Assembly (NCBI RefSeq): GCF_029675105.1
Contig: NZ_JAQQFV010000003.1
Coordinates: 372,001 to 436,000, forward strand
Reading direction: 5' to 3'
Length of the DNA: 64,000 nucleotides
From: Nocardia anocheti
Lineage (GTDB): Bacteria; Actinomycetota; Actinomycetes; Mycobacteriales; Mycobacteriaceae
Shown piece after piece: positions 33,561 through 42,265 of the stretch. The first letter of the stretch is position 1. Every line of letters begins with the position of its first letter. A program made the position numbers and the translations under genes. Below the pieces are notes generated by a model. That model searched no databases. It had not been told where the DNA came from and was given only the letters and a program-made list of their open reading frames with translations.

Positions 33561-34474
33561 CAGAAGTAGCCCTCTCGCTTGCGGTCTTCCATGCCGGTCT
33601 CGGAGATCCGGTCGTCGGCGCGGGTGGCGCCGCGCTCGGTGAGCCGGGTGGCGGCGGTCTCGGCGATGACCTTCGCGGCGGTGTCGGCCTCGCTCTCGAC
33701 GCAGCCGGTGCAGGTGGCATCGCCGACGGTGCGGAAGCGCACGGTGGTTTCGATGGCGCGTTCGCCGGGGCGCGGGGTGACGAACCGGCCCGCCGAGAGC
33801 AGCATGCCGTCGCGTTCGACCACGGTGCGCCGGTGCGCGTAGTACAGCGTGGGCAGTTCGACGGCCTCGCGATCGATGTACTCCCAGATGTCGAGCTCGG
33901 TCCAGTTCGACAGCGGGAACACCCGGATGTGCTCGCCCGGCTGGTGCCTGCCGTTGTAGAGGTTCCAGACCTCGGGTCGCTGGGCGCGCGGATCCCATTC
34001 CCCGAACCGGTTGCGGAAGCTGAACACCCGCTCCTTGGCGCGCGCCTTCTCCTCGTCGCGGCGCGCGCCGCCGAACACGGCGTCGAAGCGGTGCTCGCCG
34101 ATGGCGCGCAGCAGGGTGGTGGTCTGCAACGGATTGCGGGTGCCGCCGGGGCGTTCCACCACCCGGCCCGCGTCGATGTCGTCCTGGACCCGCGCCACCA
34201 GCAGGCGCGCGCCGGTGCGTTCGGCGGTGCGGTCACGGAAGGTGAGCACCTCGTCGAAATTGTGGCCGGTGTCCACGTGCAGCAGCGGAAACGGCAGCGG
34301 CGCTGGCCAGAAGGCGCGCCGGGCCAGGTGCAGCAGCACCGCCGAGTCCTTGCCGCCGGAGAACAGCAGCACCGGTCGTTCGAAGGTGGCCGCCACCTCC
34401 CGGAAGATGTGCACCGATTCGGCCTCCAGGGCCGCCAGGTGCGACAGCTCGTACCCCGTCCGCACTCGTTTCAC
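33560..34474 (-). CDS. cysD: sulfate adenylyltransferase small subunit
   Basis: 304 aa. PAPS-reductase-like ATP pyrophosphatase: LLFSGGKDSAVLLHLARRA, HVDTGHNFDEVLTFRD, the VFGGARRDEEKARAKER loop, EWDPRAQRPEVWNLYNG and SNWTELDIWEYI. It forms APS with CysNC. The stop overlaps the cysNC start by 1 bp. First gene of the operon, divergent from an IclR regulator. Confidence 0.95.
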   Translation of the reverse strand: MKRVRTGYELSHLAALEAESVHIFREVAATFERPVLLFSGGKDSAVLLHLARRAFWPAPLPFPLLHVDTGHNFDEVLTFRDRTAERTGARLLVARVQDDIDAGRVVERPGGTRNPLQTTTLLRAIGEHRFDAVFGGARRDEEKARAKERVFSFRNRFGEWDPRAQRPEVWNLYNGRHQPGEHIRVFPLSNWTELDIWEYIDREAVELPTLYYAHRRTVVERDGMLLSAGRFVTPRPGERAIETTVRFRTVGDATCTGCVESEADTAAKVIAETAATRLTERGATRADDRISETGMEDRKREGYF

Positions 34475-34519
34475 CTACTTCGTTCGCGCAAGCGGCTGAT
34501 CCAGCCACGGGCTTGCGAT

Positions 34520-34533
34520 GTCGAATATTCGAC
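34520..34533. promoter_or_regulatory. palindrome in the cysD-iclR divergent gap
   Basis: GTCGAATATTCGAC, a perfect 14-bp palindrome between the divergent cysD and IclR genes, followed 8 bp later by TTCGATATTG. It is the probable operator for the IclR regulator. Confidence 0.6.
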
Positions 34534-34549
34534 GCTATTGTTCGATATT

Positions 34550-35494
34550 GTGACACCGACGATAAGCCGGGCCGAGGGCGCCGGTCAAGAGGTGACGGCG
34601 GATCCGGGTGCCGCCTCGCCGCCGACCCAGCGGGTCGTGAAGGTCATCGAGCTGCTCTCGCGCCATGCCACCGAACGGTTGTCGCTGGCACGGATCGTGC
34701 GTGAGGCCGGACTGTCCCGGGCGACCGCGCACGCCGTGCTCACCCAGCTGTGCGCCGACGGTTGGACCGTGCGCGACGAGGACGGCTGCTACGGCGTCGG
34801 CCTGCGGCTGCTCACCGTCGCCCGCCGGGCCGAGGCCGCCTTCCCGCTGCGCCATACCGCCGCGCCACACCTGCGCGGGCTGGCCGAACAGGCCGGGGTG
34901 CCGGTGTTCCTCGCCGAGCGCGACGGCACGAGCATCGTGGTCACCGAGGTCGTGGGTGACCCGTCGGCGGGCTGGATCCGGCCCGGTCGTCGGCTGCCGC
35001 TCGCGCCGCCGGTGTGCCGCGAGTTCGTCGCCTGGGCACCGGAATCCGAGCAGCGGGACTGGTTGGCGCTCGCCGACCCGGCCCACCGTGCCCGCCTGAC
35101 GCAGGTGCTCGCCGAGATCCGCAGCCGCGGCTATTCGGTCGAACGGCTCGTCGACGACTCCACGCCGATGCTGGAAGCGCTGGCGGGACTGCGTGATTCA
35201 CCGATCACCGCAGCCCTGCGCGCCCAGCTCGGCTCGGTCATCACCGAGCTGATCACCATCGACTACCTGCCCGCCGAACTCGGCGCGGAGAACGCCGTGG
35301 TGACCCTCGCCGCGCCGATCCGCGACGAGCGCGGCAGCGTCGTCGCCTCGGTGGTCGCCTGCCCGGACACCCGGCTGTCGAGTCGCGCGCTGAGCGATCT
35401 CGGCGCGGCGACCGTCGCCGCGGCCGAACGCATCCGCGTGGGCGCGCCGGTGGTCGCCGGTGAAGTGACGCTCGGGGGACCCGTTCTCGGGTGA
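34550..35494 (+). CDS. IclR-family transcriptional regulator
   Basis: 314 aa from GTG 34550. Winged helix RVVKVIELLSRHATERLSLARIVREAGLSRATAHAVLTQLCADGWTV is followed by an IclR-type effector domain (GLAEQAGVPVFLAERDG, then RSRGYSVERLVDDSTPMLEALAGL and the end VVTLAAPIRDERGSVVASVVA). It is divergent from cysD; the AT-rich gap with its palindrome is the only promoter-like region for both, so it likely controls the sulfation operon. Longer upstream frames overlap cysD antisense and are rejected. Confidence 0.9.
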   Translation: MTPTISRAEGAGQEVTADPGAASPPTQRVVKVIELLSRHATERLSLARIVREAGLSRATAHAVLTQLCADGWTVRDEDGCYGVGLRLLTVARRAEAAFPLRHTAAPHLRGLAEQAGVPVFLAERDGTSIVVTEVVGDPSAGWIRPGRRLPLAPPVCREFVAWAPESEQRDWLALADPAHRARLTQVLAEIRSRGYSVERLVDDSTPMLEALAGLRDSPITAALRAQLGSVITELITIDYLPAELGAENAVVTLAAPIRDERGSVVASVVACPDTRLSSRALSDLGAATVAAAERIRVGAPVVAGEVTLGGPVLG

Positions 35495-35562
35495 CGCCGT
35501 TTAGGCTGAAAGGGGACCCTGGCCGACGCGTTGTCGGGCAGGTGATGAGGAGGGAACAGCTC

Positions 35563-36939
35563 GTGGCGGACAATGTCGATCGGTGGTGGGAAGCGCCCGG
35601 ATTCTCGGAGCCACCACCGGAGCAGCAACCGGGCACCCCTCCCGGCCAACCACCCACCCCACCACCGGGCGCGAATTCGACTGTCCTGTACGGCGCTGGC
35701 CAAGCCCCACAGCCCACGGCTCCGCCCGGATCAGGGCAGTTCGCCCAGCCCACCTTCCCGCCACCCCAGGGCGACCAGCCAGGTGCGAACTCGACGGTGC
35801 TCTACGGTGCGGGCCAGGCCCCGCAGCCGACGGCTCCGCCGCAAGCCGGGTCCGGGCAGTTCGCCCAGCCAGGTTTCCCGCCGCCGGAGCGGCCGGGCGC
35901 GAATTCGACCGTGTTGTACGGCGCGGGCCAGGCTCCCCAGCCGATGGCACCTGCCGGGTCGGGGCAGTTCGCTCAACCGACCTTCCCGCCGCCCGAGCAG
36001 CCGGGCGCGAATTCGACGGTGCTCTACGGCGCGGGTCAGGCGCCGCAGCCCATGGCACCGGGTGGTTCGGGGCAGTTCGCGCAGCCCGCGCAGGGGTACG
36101 GGAACCCGAATGTTCCTGCGGGATACGGTCATCCGGCGCCCGGCTATCAGGGTGGCTATCCGCAGCAGCCAGGCCAGCAGCAGTTCGGCCCGGCCTATGG
36201 CCAGCAGCCCTACGGCTACGCGCCCCAGCAGCCGCCGCGCAAGAGCAATACCGGGGTGATCGTCGCGGTCGTCGGCGTGGTGGTGGCGCTGGTTGTGGTG
36301 GTCACGCTCGCGGTCGTCCTCGGCGGCAAGGAGCCCGACGAGACCACCGTCGCCGCGACCACGACGGTGACCACGACCGCGCCGCTGACCGGGACCACCA
36401 CCGCGCCGGTCTCACCGGGCGCGCAGGGTGTGCTCATCCCGGCCTATCGGGTCGCCTACGACGTGCCCGCGAGCTGGTCGATCGCCTCGGCCGCGGACAC
36501 GATGGACTTCGTCAGCCTCAGCGGCAGCATCTCCGGTCGCGGCCGCACCTTCGAGGGCGAGGACTACTGCCCCGGCTCGGCGTACCGGGGCCTGGCCGGG
36601 GTCACCACGGTCGACGAGACCGATCTGGCAGCGGCGGCCACCAAGGTGGCGACCGTCGCGGCCGAGGGCGGGTACTCGAGCTCGACCCACCACGGCCGCA
36701 CGGTGCCCACCGCGCTCACCACCGCCAGCGGAGTCGTCGGGCAGTTCGTGGAGGGCGGCGGCCCGTGGACACCCTCGGCGCCCGGCTGCACCGCCAACTC
36801 GTACTCGGTCTACTCCTTCGCGTTCAAGAACGCCGCGGGCACGGTGCTGGCCCTGGCGATCCTCATCGACCGTGGCACCTCGGGCGAACTGCCCCGCGAC
36901 CAGGCCAGGGCGATGATCGACAGCCTGCGCTTGGTGTAG
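35563..36939 (+). CDS. membrane protein with tandem-repeat proline-rich N-terminus
   Basis: 458 aa from GTG 35563, with GAGGAGGG 8 bp upstream. Residues 1-175 are low-complexity and hold four near-identical repeats. A Gln/Tyr/Pro tail (YGQQPYGYAPQQPP) precedes one transmembrane helix (NTGVIVAVVGVVVALVVVVTLAVVLGG). A Thr linker and an extracytoplasmic domain of about 170 residues follow (VAYDVPASWSIASAADTMDF, VEGGGPWTPSAPGC), with two cysteines likely forming a disulfide. Similar Pro-rich/TM/outer-domain proteins are common in Nocardia. Function unknown. Confidence 0.75.
   Translation: MADNVDRWWEAPGFSEPPPEQQPGTPPGQPPTPPPGANSTVLYGAGQAPQPTAPPGSGQFAQPTFPPPQGDQPGANSTVLYGAGQAPQPTAPPQAGSGQFAQPGFPPPERPGANSTVLYGAGQAPQPMAPAGSGQFAQPTFPPPEQPGANSTVLYGAGQAPQPMAPGGSGQFAQPAQGYGNPNVPAGYGHPAPGYQGGYPQQPGQQQFGPAYGQQPYGYAPQQPPRKSNTGVIVAVVGVVVALVVVVTLAVVLGGKEPDETTVAATTTVTTTAPLTGTTTAPVSPGAQGVLIPAYRVAYDVPASWSIASAADTMDFVSLSGSISGRGRTFEGEDYCPGSAYRGLAGVTTVDETDLAAAATKVATVAAEGGYSSSTHHGRTVPTALTTASGVVGQFVEGGGPWTPSAPGCTANSYSVYSFAFKNAAGTVLALAILIDRGTSGELPRDQARAMIDSLRLV
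35665..36087 (+). repeat. four tandem coding repeats
   Basis: Copies begin at 35665, 35779, 35893 and 36001 (units of 114, 114 and 108 bp). Each encodes PGANSTVLYGAGQAPQP followed by a variable Gly/Ser stretch, GQFAQP and a PPP cluster. The near-identical DNA indicates recent duplication; strains may differ in copy number. Confidence 0.85.
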
Positions 36940-36952
36940 CTGCTCGGTGTGG

Positions 36953-37459
36953 CTACTGCGCCGAGCTGCCCGCGTCCGGCAGCTCGGCGTAGAACTCGCG
37001 CAGCGCGGTGGTGATCCCCGTGAAGACGCGGTGCGCGGCGGCCAGATCGGCGTCGGGCAGCTCGGCCAGCGCGGCCCGGGTGCGTGCGCTGAGCGGGCCG
37101 AAGAAACCGGCGGCGACTGTCATGCCGTGCTCGGTGTAGCCGAGGTGGGCCCGTCGCCGATCGGTGGGGTCGGGGATCCGCGCGAGATGACCGGATTCGA
37201 TCATGCGCTCGACCAGATAGGTCACCGCGGGCGCGGACACGCCCATGAGCTTGCTGAGTTGGCCCGCGGTGAGCGGCGCGCCTTCGGCCTCGGCCGTCGC
37301 GATGTGTGTCAACGCGCGGAAATCGTTGGGGCGCAGATTGTTCGAGCGGGCGAAGACGTGCCCGATCTGCTCGGAGATCGCGGTCAGCGCGCGCAGATCG
37401 CGAGCGATCCCGGTCTCCAGTTCGGTCCGGCCGTCCGGCTCGGTGTTCGCGGCGTCCAC
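36953..37459 (-). CDS. MarR-family transcriptional regulator
   Basis: 168 aa from GTG 37459, with GAGGAGG 6 bp upstream; the longer start at 37513 lacks this. MarR winged helix: LRPNDFRALTHI, LTAGQLSKLMGVSAPAVTYLVERMIESGHL, RIPDPTDRRRAHLGYTEHG. It is divergent from the MMPL transporter with an AT-rich stretch between (about 37518-37545), so it probably represses that transporter. Confidence 0.88.
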   Translation of the reverse strand: MDAANTEPDGRTELETGIARDLRALTAISEQIGHVFARSNNLRPNDFRALTHIATAEAEGAPLTAGQLSKLMGVSAPAVTYLVERMIESGHLARIPDPTDRRRAHLGYTEHGMTVAAGFFGPLSARTRAALAELPDADLAAAHRVFTGITTALREFYAELPDAGSSAQ

Positions 37460-37548
37460 CCGCTGCCTCCTCTCGCTTCCGGCAGTGAGCTTAACCGGTG
37501 ACGGCCCCGGCATTGCCGATTAGTTAAGTATCTGAAATAGTTCACCGC

Positions 37549-39636
37549 GTGATGCGAGTGAGCGAGGAACAGGGATGGGACCGGTTCGCCGGGCTGGTCA
37601 CCGGTCGGCGATCGTGGGCCGTTCTGCTGGCGGTGGTCGCGGCGGCGATGGCCGTCATCGCGCTGGCGGGCGGCAACGACAGCGCGGGCCAGGCGCCGGT
37701 CTCGCTACCGTCGTCGGCGGAAGCGGCGAAGGCGGCCGCCGCGGCGGACGAGTTCCCGAACGCGGGGGAGTCGGCCGCGATCCTGGTGGCGACCCGCACC
37801 GATGACAGCACCCTGACCCCCGCCGATCTCACGGCCCTCGAGGCCGCCCTCGACCGCGCGGACGTCCCCGCGACCGAGGGACGACCCCGCCTCTTCCCCG
37901 CCCCCGACGCCCACGCGGCACTGGCCCCGATCCCGATCTCCGCCGACCTCAACGGATTCGCCCTCACCGACCGCGTCGACGCGCTGCGCACCGCCGTCAC
38001 CACCGATCTGCCCGCCGACCTGCGGGTGCAGGTGACCGGCGGACCGGCCTTCGGTGCCGATATCGCCGATTCGTTCTCCGGCGCCAACACCCTGCTGCTC
38101 ATCGTGACCGCCCTGGTGGTGATGGCGCTGCTGATCCTCACCTACCGTTCCCCGGTGCTGTGGCTGGTCCCACTGACCGTCGTCGGGCTGGCCGACCGCG
38201 TGGCGACCAGCGTCGGCACCGCCCTGGCTCACCTGACCGGCCTGACCTTCGACGGCTCGACCGCGGGCATCACCAGCGTGCTGGTGTTCGGCGCCGGAAC
38301 GAACTACGCGCTGCTGCTGGTCTCGCGCTACCGCGACGAACTGCACCGCCACACCGATCACCGCCTGGCGCTGCGCGCCGCCGTCCGACACGCCGCACCC
38401 GCGATCGTGGCCAGCAATATCACCGTCGTGCTGGCCCTGCTGACGCTGCTGCTCGCCCTGCTGCCCAATACCCGCAGCCTCGGCGCGTTCGCCGCCGCCG
38501 GACTCGTCGTGGCCCTGATCTTCGTCCTCACCGCGCTGCCGCCCGCCCTCGCGCTGTGCGGTCGCCGGATCTTCTGGCCGTTCGTCCCGGCCGCCGACGG
38601 CGAGGACCCCGCCGAACGCGGCGTGTGGGCGGCCGTGGCCACGCGGGTGGTGCGGCGTCCGGCCGTGGTCGCGGGTGCCGCCGGGGCGGTGCTGGTGATC
38701 TTCGCGACCGGATTGTTCACGACCGATATCGGTCTCTCGCGCACCGAACAGTTCCGGGTCGAGGCCGAATCCGTCGACGGTCTGCGCACCATGGCCGAAC
38801 ACTTCCCGTCCGGCACCGCCGATCCGGCCACGGTCATCGCGAACACCACCGCCACCGTGCCCGTGCAAGCCGCACTCGACGAGGTGCCGGGCGTTTCGCG
38901 CGCCACGGTGAACGGAGAATCCGACAGCGGAACCACCCGCTGGTCGGTGGTGCTCGAGGCCGAACCCGGTTCGGCGGAGGCGTTCTCGACCGTCGAGGCG
39001 ATCCGGAGCGCGGTGGGGTCGGTGCCAGGGGCGTCCGCGCTCGTCGGCGGTTCCGACGCCGAGGCCCTCGACATCCGCGATGCCGCGCGGCGGGACCAGG
39101 CGCTGGTCATCCCGCTGATCCTGGCGGTCGTCCTGCTGGTGCTGCTGGTGCTGTTGCGCGCCGTCCCGGCGGCCGTGCTGCTGGTCGGTGTGACGGTGCT
39201 CAGTGCGCTCGCGGCGCTCGGCGCTGGCAGCTGGATGAGTCACGCGGTCTTCGGGTTCCCGGCGCTGGATACCAATGTGCCGCTGTTCGGCTTCCTGTTC
39301 CTGGTCGCCCTCGGCGTGGACTACACGATCTTCCTGGTGACCAGGGCGCGCGAGGAGGCGGCCACCCACGGCACCACCCGGGGCATGGTGCGCGCGGTCG
39401 CGTCCACCGGCGCGGTGATCACCAGCGCCGGTGTGGTTCTCGCGGCGGTGTTCTGTGTGCTCGGCGTGCTGCCGCTCATCACCCTCACCCAGCTGGGCAT
39501 CGTCGTCGGCCTCGGCATCCTGCTGGACACCTTCGTGGTCCGCACCCTGGTGGTCCCGGCCCTGTTCGCGCTGCTGGGCGACAAGGTCTGGTGGCCCACG
39601 AAACCTCGCGGGGCGGTGACGGACCCTACCGTCTGA
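37549..39636 (+). CDS. MMPL-family RND transporter
   Basis: 695 aa. Two halves, each a large loop followed by six helices with the MMPL pattern. The first half has TLLLIVTALVVMALLILTYRSP, VFGAGTNYALLLVSRYRDEL and NITVVLALLTLLLALLPN. The second half has GFLFLVALGVDYTIFLVTRAREE and AVITSAGVVLAAVFCVLGVLP. The GxxxNY and GVDYT motifs carry the proton-relay residues. At 695 aa it matches the shorter MMPL type, which exports lipids or drugs. The divergent MarR suggests induction by its substrate. Confidence 0.92.
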   Translation: MMRVSEEQGWDRFAGLVTGRRSWAVLLAVVAAAMAVIALAGGNDSAGQAPVSLPSSAEAAKAAAAADEFPNAGESAAILVATRTDDSTLTPADLTALEAALDRADVPATEGRPRLFPAPDAHAALAPIPISADLNGFALTDRVDALRTAVTTDLPADLRVQVTGGPAFGADIADSFSGANTLLLIVTALVVMALLILTYRSPVLWLVPLTVVGLADRVATSVGTALAHLTGLTFDGSTAGITSVLVFGAGTNYALLLVSRYRDELHRHTDHRLALRAAVRHAAPAIVASNITVVLALLTLLLALLPNTRSLGAFAAAGLVVALIFVLTALPPALALCGRRIFWPFVPAADGEDPAERGVWAAVATRVVRRPAVVAGAAGAVLVIFATGLFTTDIGLSRTEQFRVEAESVDGLRTMAEHFPSGTADPATVIANTTATVPVQAALDEVPGVSRATVNGESDSGTTRWSVVLEAEPGSAEAFSTVEAIRSAVGSVPGASALVGGSDAEALDIRDAARRDQALVIPLILAVVLLVLLVLLRAVPAAVLLVGVTVLSALAALGAGSWMSHAVFGFPALDTNVPLFGFLFLVALGVDYTIFLVTRAREEAATHGTTRGMVRAVASTGAVITSAGVVLAAVFCVLGVLPLITLTQLGIVVGLGILLDTFVVRTLVVPALFALLGDKVWWPTKPRGAVTDPTV

Positions 39637-39657
39637 CACACGGTCCCGGAAACGACG

Positions 39658-39695
39658 ACGGCCCCGCTCCCGGTGCGAACCAGGAGCGGGGCCGT
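39658..39695. terminator. bidirectional terminator hairpin
   Basis: A perfect 13-bp stem, ACGGCCCCGCTCC against GGAGCGGGGCCGT, with a 12-bp loop, between the convergent MMPL and cholesterol oxidase genes. Confidence 0.75.
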
Positions 39696-39704
39696 GCGGT
39701 CGAC

Positions 39705-41432
39705 TCAGCCCGCGGACTTCTCCGTGCTGCGGATCTCCACGATCGGCAGCACCAGCGCGGCGGGCGCGCCCTCGGGCACCACCGGCCGCACCGGGGCGAC
39801 CGGCGCGATCCGCGAGTATCCGGCGCTCTGCTCGGGCCGGGTGTCCACCTCGCCCTTGTTGGGCCAGTACGCGGCGGCGCGCTCGGCCTGCGCGGTGATG
39901 GTCAGCGACGGGTTCACACCCAGGTTCGCCGACACCGCGGCACCGTCGACCACGCTCAGCGTCGGATAGCCGAACACCCGGTGGTAGGCGTCGATCACGC
40001 CGTGCTCACGGTCGGCGCCGATGGCCGCGCCGCCCAGGAAGTGCGCGGTCAGCGGGACATTGAACACCTCGCCCCAGGTGCCACCGGCGACGCCGCCGAT
40101 CTTCTCCGCCACCCGGCGGGTGACATCGTTGCCCGCGGGAATCCAGGTCGGATTCGGTTCGCCGTGTCCCTGCTTGGAGGTCAGCTTGCGCCTGCCGAAC
40201 AGGCCACGCTTGGTGTAGGTGGTGATCGAGTTGTCCAGGTGCTGCATCACCAGCGAGATGATGGTGCGCTCGCTCCAGTTCTTCACGCTCAGGAACCGCA
40301 GCATCAGCAGCGGATGCAGCAGCACGATGCCCAGGAAGCGCAGCCAGCGGGGGATCTTGCCCCCACCGTCGACCATGAGCGTCTGCATCAGGCCCATGGC
40401 GTTGGAGCCCTTGCCGTAGCGCACCGGTTCGACGTGGGTGTCGGGGGTGGGGTGGATCGAGGAGGTGATCGCCACGCCCTTGGTGAAGTCCTGGCCGGGC
40501 GCGAGGGTCTTGGTCGCCGCTCCGACGATGGACTCGGAGTTGGTGCGGGTCAGCAGGCCCAGCTTGTCGGAGATGTCGGGCAGCGCGCCTTCGTCCCGCA
40601 TGGCGTGCAGCAGCTTCTGGGTGCCGAGAGTGCCCGCGGCCAGCACGACCTGCTTGGCGGTGTAGGTCTTGGGGTCCTTGCGGACCCAGGCGCCGGTGCG
40701 CTCGGTCGCGACATCCCAGGAACCGTCGGGCAGCGGGCGCAGCGCGCTCACCGTGGTCATCGGAATGACCTGTGCCCCGGCCTGTTCGGCGAGGTACAGG
40801 TAGTTCTTCACCAAGGTGTTCTTGGCGCCGAACTTGCAGCCGACCATGCAGTCGCCGCATTCGACGCAGCCGGTGCGCTGCGGGCCGACGCCGCCGAAGT
40901 ACGGGTCGTCCACGGTCTTGCCCGGCTCGCCGAAGAACACGCCGACCGGGGTCTGTACGAAGGTCTCGCCGACGCCCATGTCCTCGGCGACGGACTTGAA
41001 GATCTCGTCGGCGGGCGTCATGTGCGGGTTCTGCACGACACCGAGCATCTTCTTCGCGCGCTCGTAGTAGGGGGTCAGCTCTTCGCGCCAGTCGGTGATC
41101 TCACGCCACTGGGCGTCGCGGAAGAACGGCTCCGGCGGGACGTAGAGGGTGTTGGCGTAGTTCAGCGAACCACCGCCGACCCCGGCGCCGCCGAGGATCA
41201 GCACATCACGCAGCGGATGGATGCGCTGGATCCCGAAACAGCCCAGTTTGGGCGCCCAGATGAACTTGCGCAGGTCCCAGCTGGTCTTGGGCAGTTCGTC
41301 GTCGGCGAAACGGCGGCCCGCCTCGAGAATGCCGACCTTGTAGCCCTTCTCGACCAGTCGCAGCGCGGTGACACTGCCACCGAATCCTGAACCGACGATC
41401 AAGACGTCGAAATCGGTGGTCCGCTCGGACAT
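39705..41432 (-). CDS. choD: ChoD-like GMC oxidoreductase (cholesterol oxidase family)
   Basis: 575 aa from ATG 41432. FAD Rossmann loop VLIVGSGFGGSVTALRLVEKG, then GGAGVGGGSLNYANTLYVPP, the cysteine cluster TGCVECGDCMVGCKFGAKNT, and the C-terminal GGAAIGADREHGVID and SLTITAQAERAA. This arrangement matches mycobacterial ChoD (Rv3409c type), not the secreted flavin cholesterol oxidases, and there is no signal peptide. The cysteine cluster is a ChoD hallmark. Substrate is unproven in this family. Divergent from a MerR regulator. Confidence 0.85.
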   Translation of the reverse strand: MSERTTDFDVLIVGSGFGGSVTALRLVEKGYKVGILEAGRRFADDELPKTSWDLRKFIWAPKLGCFGIQRIHPLRDVLILGGAGVGGGSLNYANTLYVPPEPFFRDAQWREITDWREELTPYYERAKKMLGVVQNPHMTPADEIFKSVAEDMGVGETFVQTPVGVFFGEPGKTVDDPYFGGVGPQRTGCVECGDCMVGCKFGAKNTLVKNYLYLAEQAGAQVIPMTTVSALRPLPDGSWDVATERTGAWVRKDPKTYTAKQVVLAAGTLGTQKLLHAMRDEGALPDISDKLGLLTRTNSESIVGAATKTLAPGQDFTKGVAITSSIHPTPDTHVEPVRYGKGSNAMGLMQTLMVDGGGKIPRWLRFLGIVLLHPLLMLRFLSVKNWSERTIISLVMQHLDNSITTYTKRGLFGRRKLTSKQGHGEPNPTWIPAGNDVTRRVAEKIGGVAGGTWGEVFNVPLTAHFLGGAAIGADREHGVIDAYHRVFGYPTLSVVDGAAVSANLGVNPSLTITAQAERAAAYWPNKGEVDTRPEQSAGYSRIAPVAPVRPVVPEGAPAALVLPIVEIRSTEKSAG

Positions 41433-41481
41433 AGAGGAGCTCCTCGGTCGTGTCAACAGTGACGCCGGTAACGCTAACGCC

Positions 41482-41497
41482 GACAGTATGGACTGTC
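41482..41497. promoter_or_regulatory. MerR operator candidate
   Basis: GACAGT-ATGG-ACTGTC, a perfect 6-bp dyad in the 100-bp gap between divergent choD and the MerR gene. Read toward choD it begins TTGACAGT, so it overlaps a possible -35 element, as MerR sites do. Confidence 0.55.
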
Positions 41498-41532
41498 AAC
41501 GTAGGTAACCCTCGGCTCTCTATGCTGGTCGC

Positions 41533-42255
41533 GTGCCCCGATACACCCGTGCCCAGCTCGCCGACATCAGCGGCGTCGCGGCGCGCACGATCCGCTACTA
41601 CCACTCGCTCGGCGTGCTGCCCAAACCCGGCCGCGCGGGCAAGGAAGTGGTGTACACCGACGAGCATCTGGACCGCCTACGCGACATCGTCGCCATGCAG
41701 GCCCGCGGGCTACGGCTCGACGCGATCCGCGAGGTGTTCGACGCCGAACCCCAGCCGGGTGCCACCGGCGACTGGCGCTCGCTGTTCGACCCGCGCGTCG
41801 GCCCGGCCGAGGCACACGCCGCCACGATCGACGACGCCGAACTCACGGCGCTGCTGGTCGACCGCGACGGCGACACGCTCACCGAACTCGTCGCCGCGGG
41901 CTACCTCGAGCGCCGCGACGATCGCTGGTACGTGCACGACCGCACCATGCTCGAGGCCGCGCTGGTGCTCTACGACGTCGGCATCGACATCGCGCTCAGC
42001 GGCGTGCTGCGCACCCTGATCCACGGCAGGCTCGCCACCCTGGCCGACGACGTCGTCCGCACCGTGCGCGACGCGGCGGGAGCCGGAGGCTACGGCGGCG
42101 AAGGCGTCGCCGTCGACCTGGACCGTTTCCGCGACCGGCTGCTCGCCATGGCCTGGGGCGTCGCGGGCGCCACCTTTGCCGCCGAGATCCAGCGGGCCGC
42201 GGGGGAGGACGACACGATCCAGCGCCGCGATCTGTCCGGTGCCACCGGTGGGTGA
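41533..42255 (+). CDS. MerR-family transcriptional regulator
   Basis: 240 aa from GTG 41533. N-terminal MerR winged helix (YTRAQLADISGVAARTIRYYHSLGVLPKPGR, YTDEHLDRLRDIVAMQARGLRLDAIREVF). The C-terminal 160 residues are mostly helical (LVLYDVGIDIALSGVLRTLIHG) and lack metal-binding cysteines, so a small organic ligand is likelier. Divergent from choD, which it probably controls. Confidence 0.88.
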   Translation: MPRYTRAQLADISGVAARTIRYYHSLGVLPKPGRAGKEVVYTDEHLDRLRDIVAMQARGLRLDAIREVFDAEPQPGATGDWRSLFDPRVGPAEAHAATIDDAELTALLVDRDGDTLTELVAAGYLERRDDRWYVHDRTMLEAALVLYDVGIDIALSGVLRTLIHGRLATLADDVVRTVRDAAGAGGYGGEGVAVDLDRFRDRLLAMAWGVAGATFAAEIQRAAGEDDTIQRRDLSGATGG

Positions 42256-42265
42256 TGATCGGGGG

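Noticed and set aside
35665..36087. Possible CRISPR-like repeat array
   Set aside because: Repeats are long, contiguous, in-frame and encode a peptide; there are no spacers or cas genes.
37518..37545. MarR operator between the MarR and MMPL genes
   Set aside because: The stretch is AT-rich with repeated TAGTT, but no symmetric dyad could be defined.
37705..41390. Very long antisense or alternate-frame ORFs over the MMPL and choD genes
   Set aside because: No conserved motifs, and composition typical of shadow frames; the sense genes have complete family motifs.
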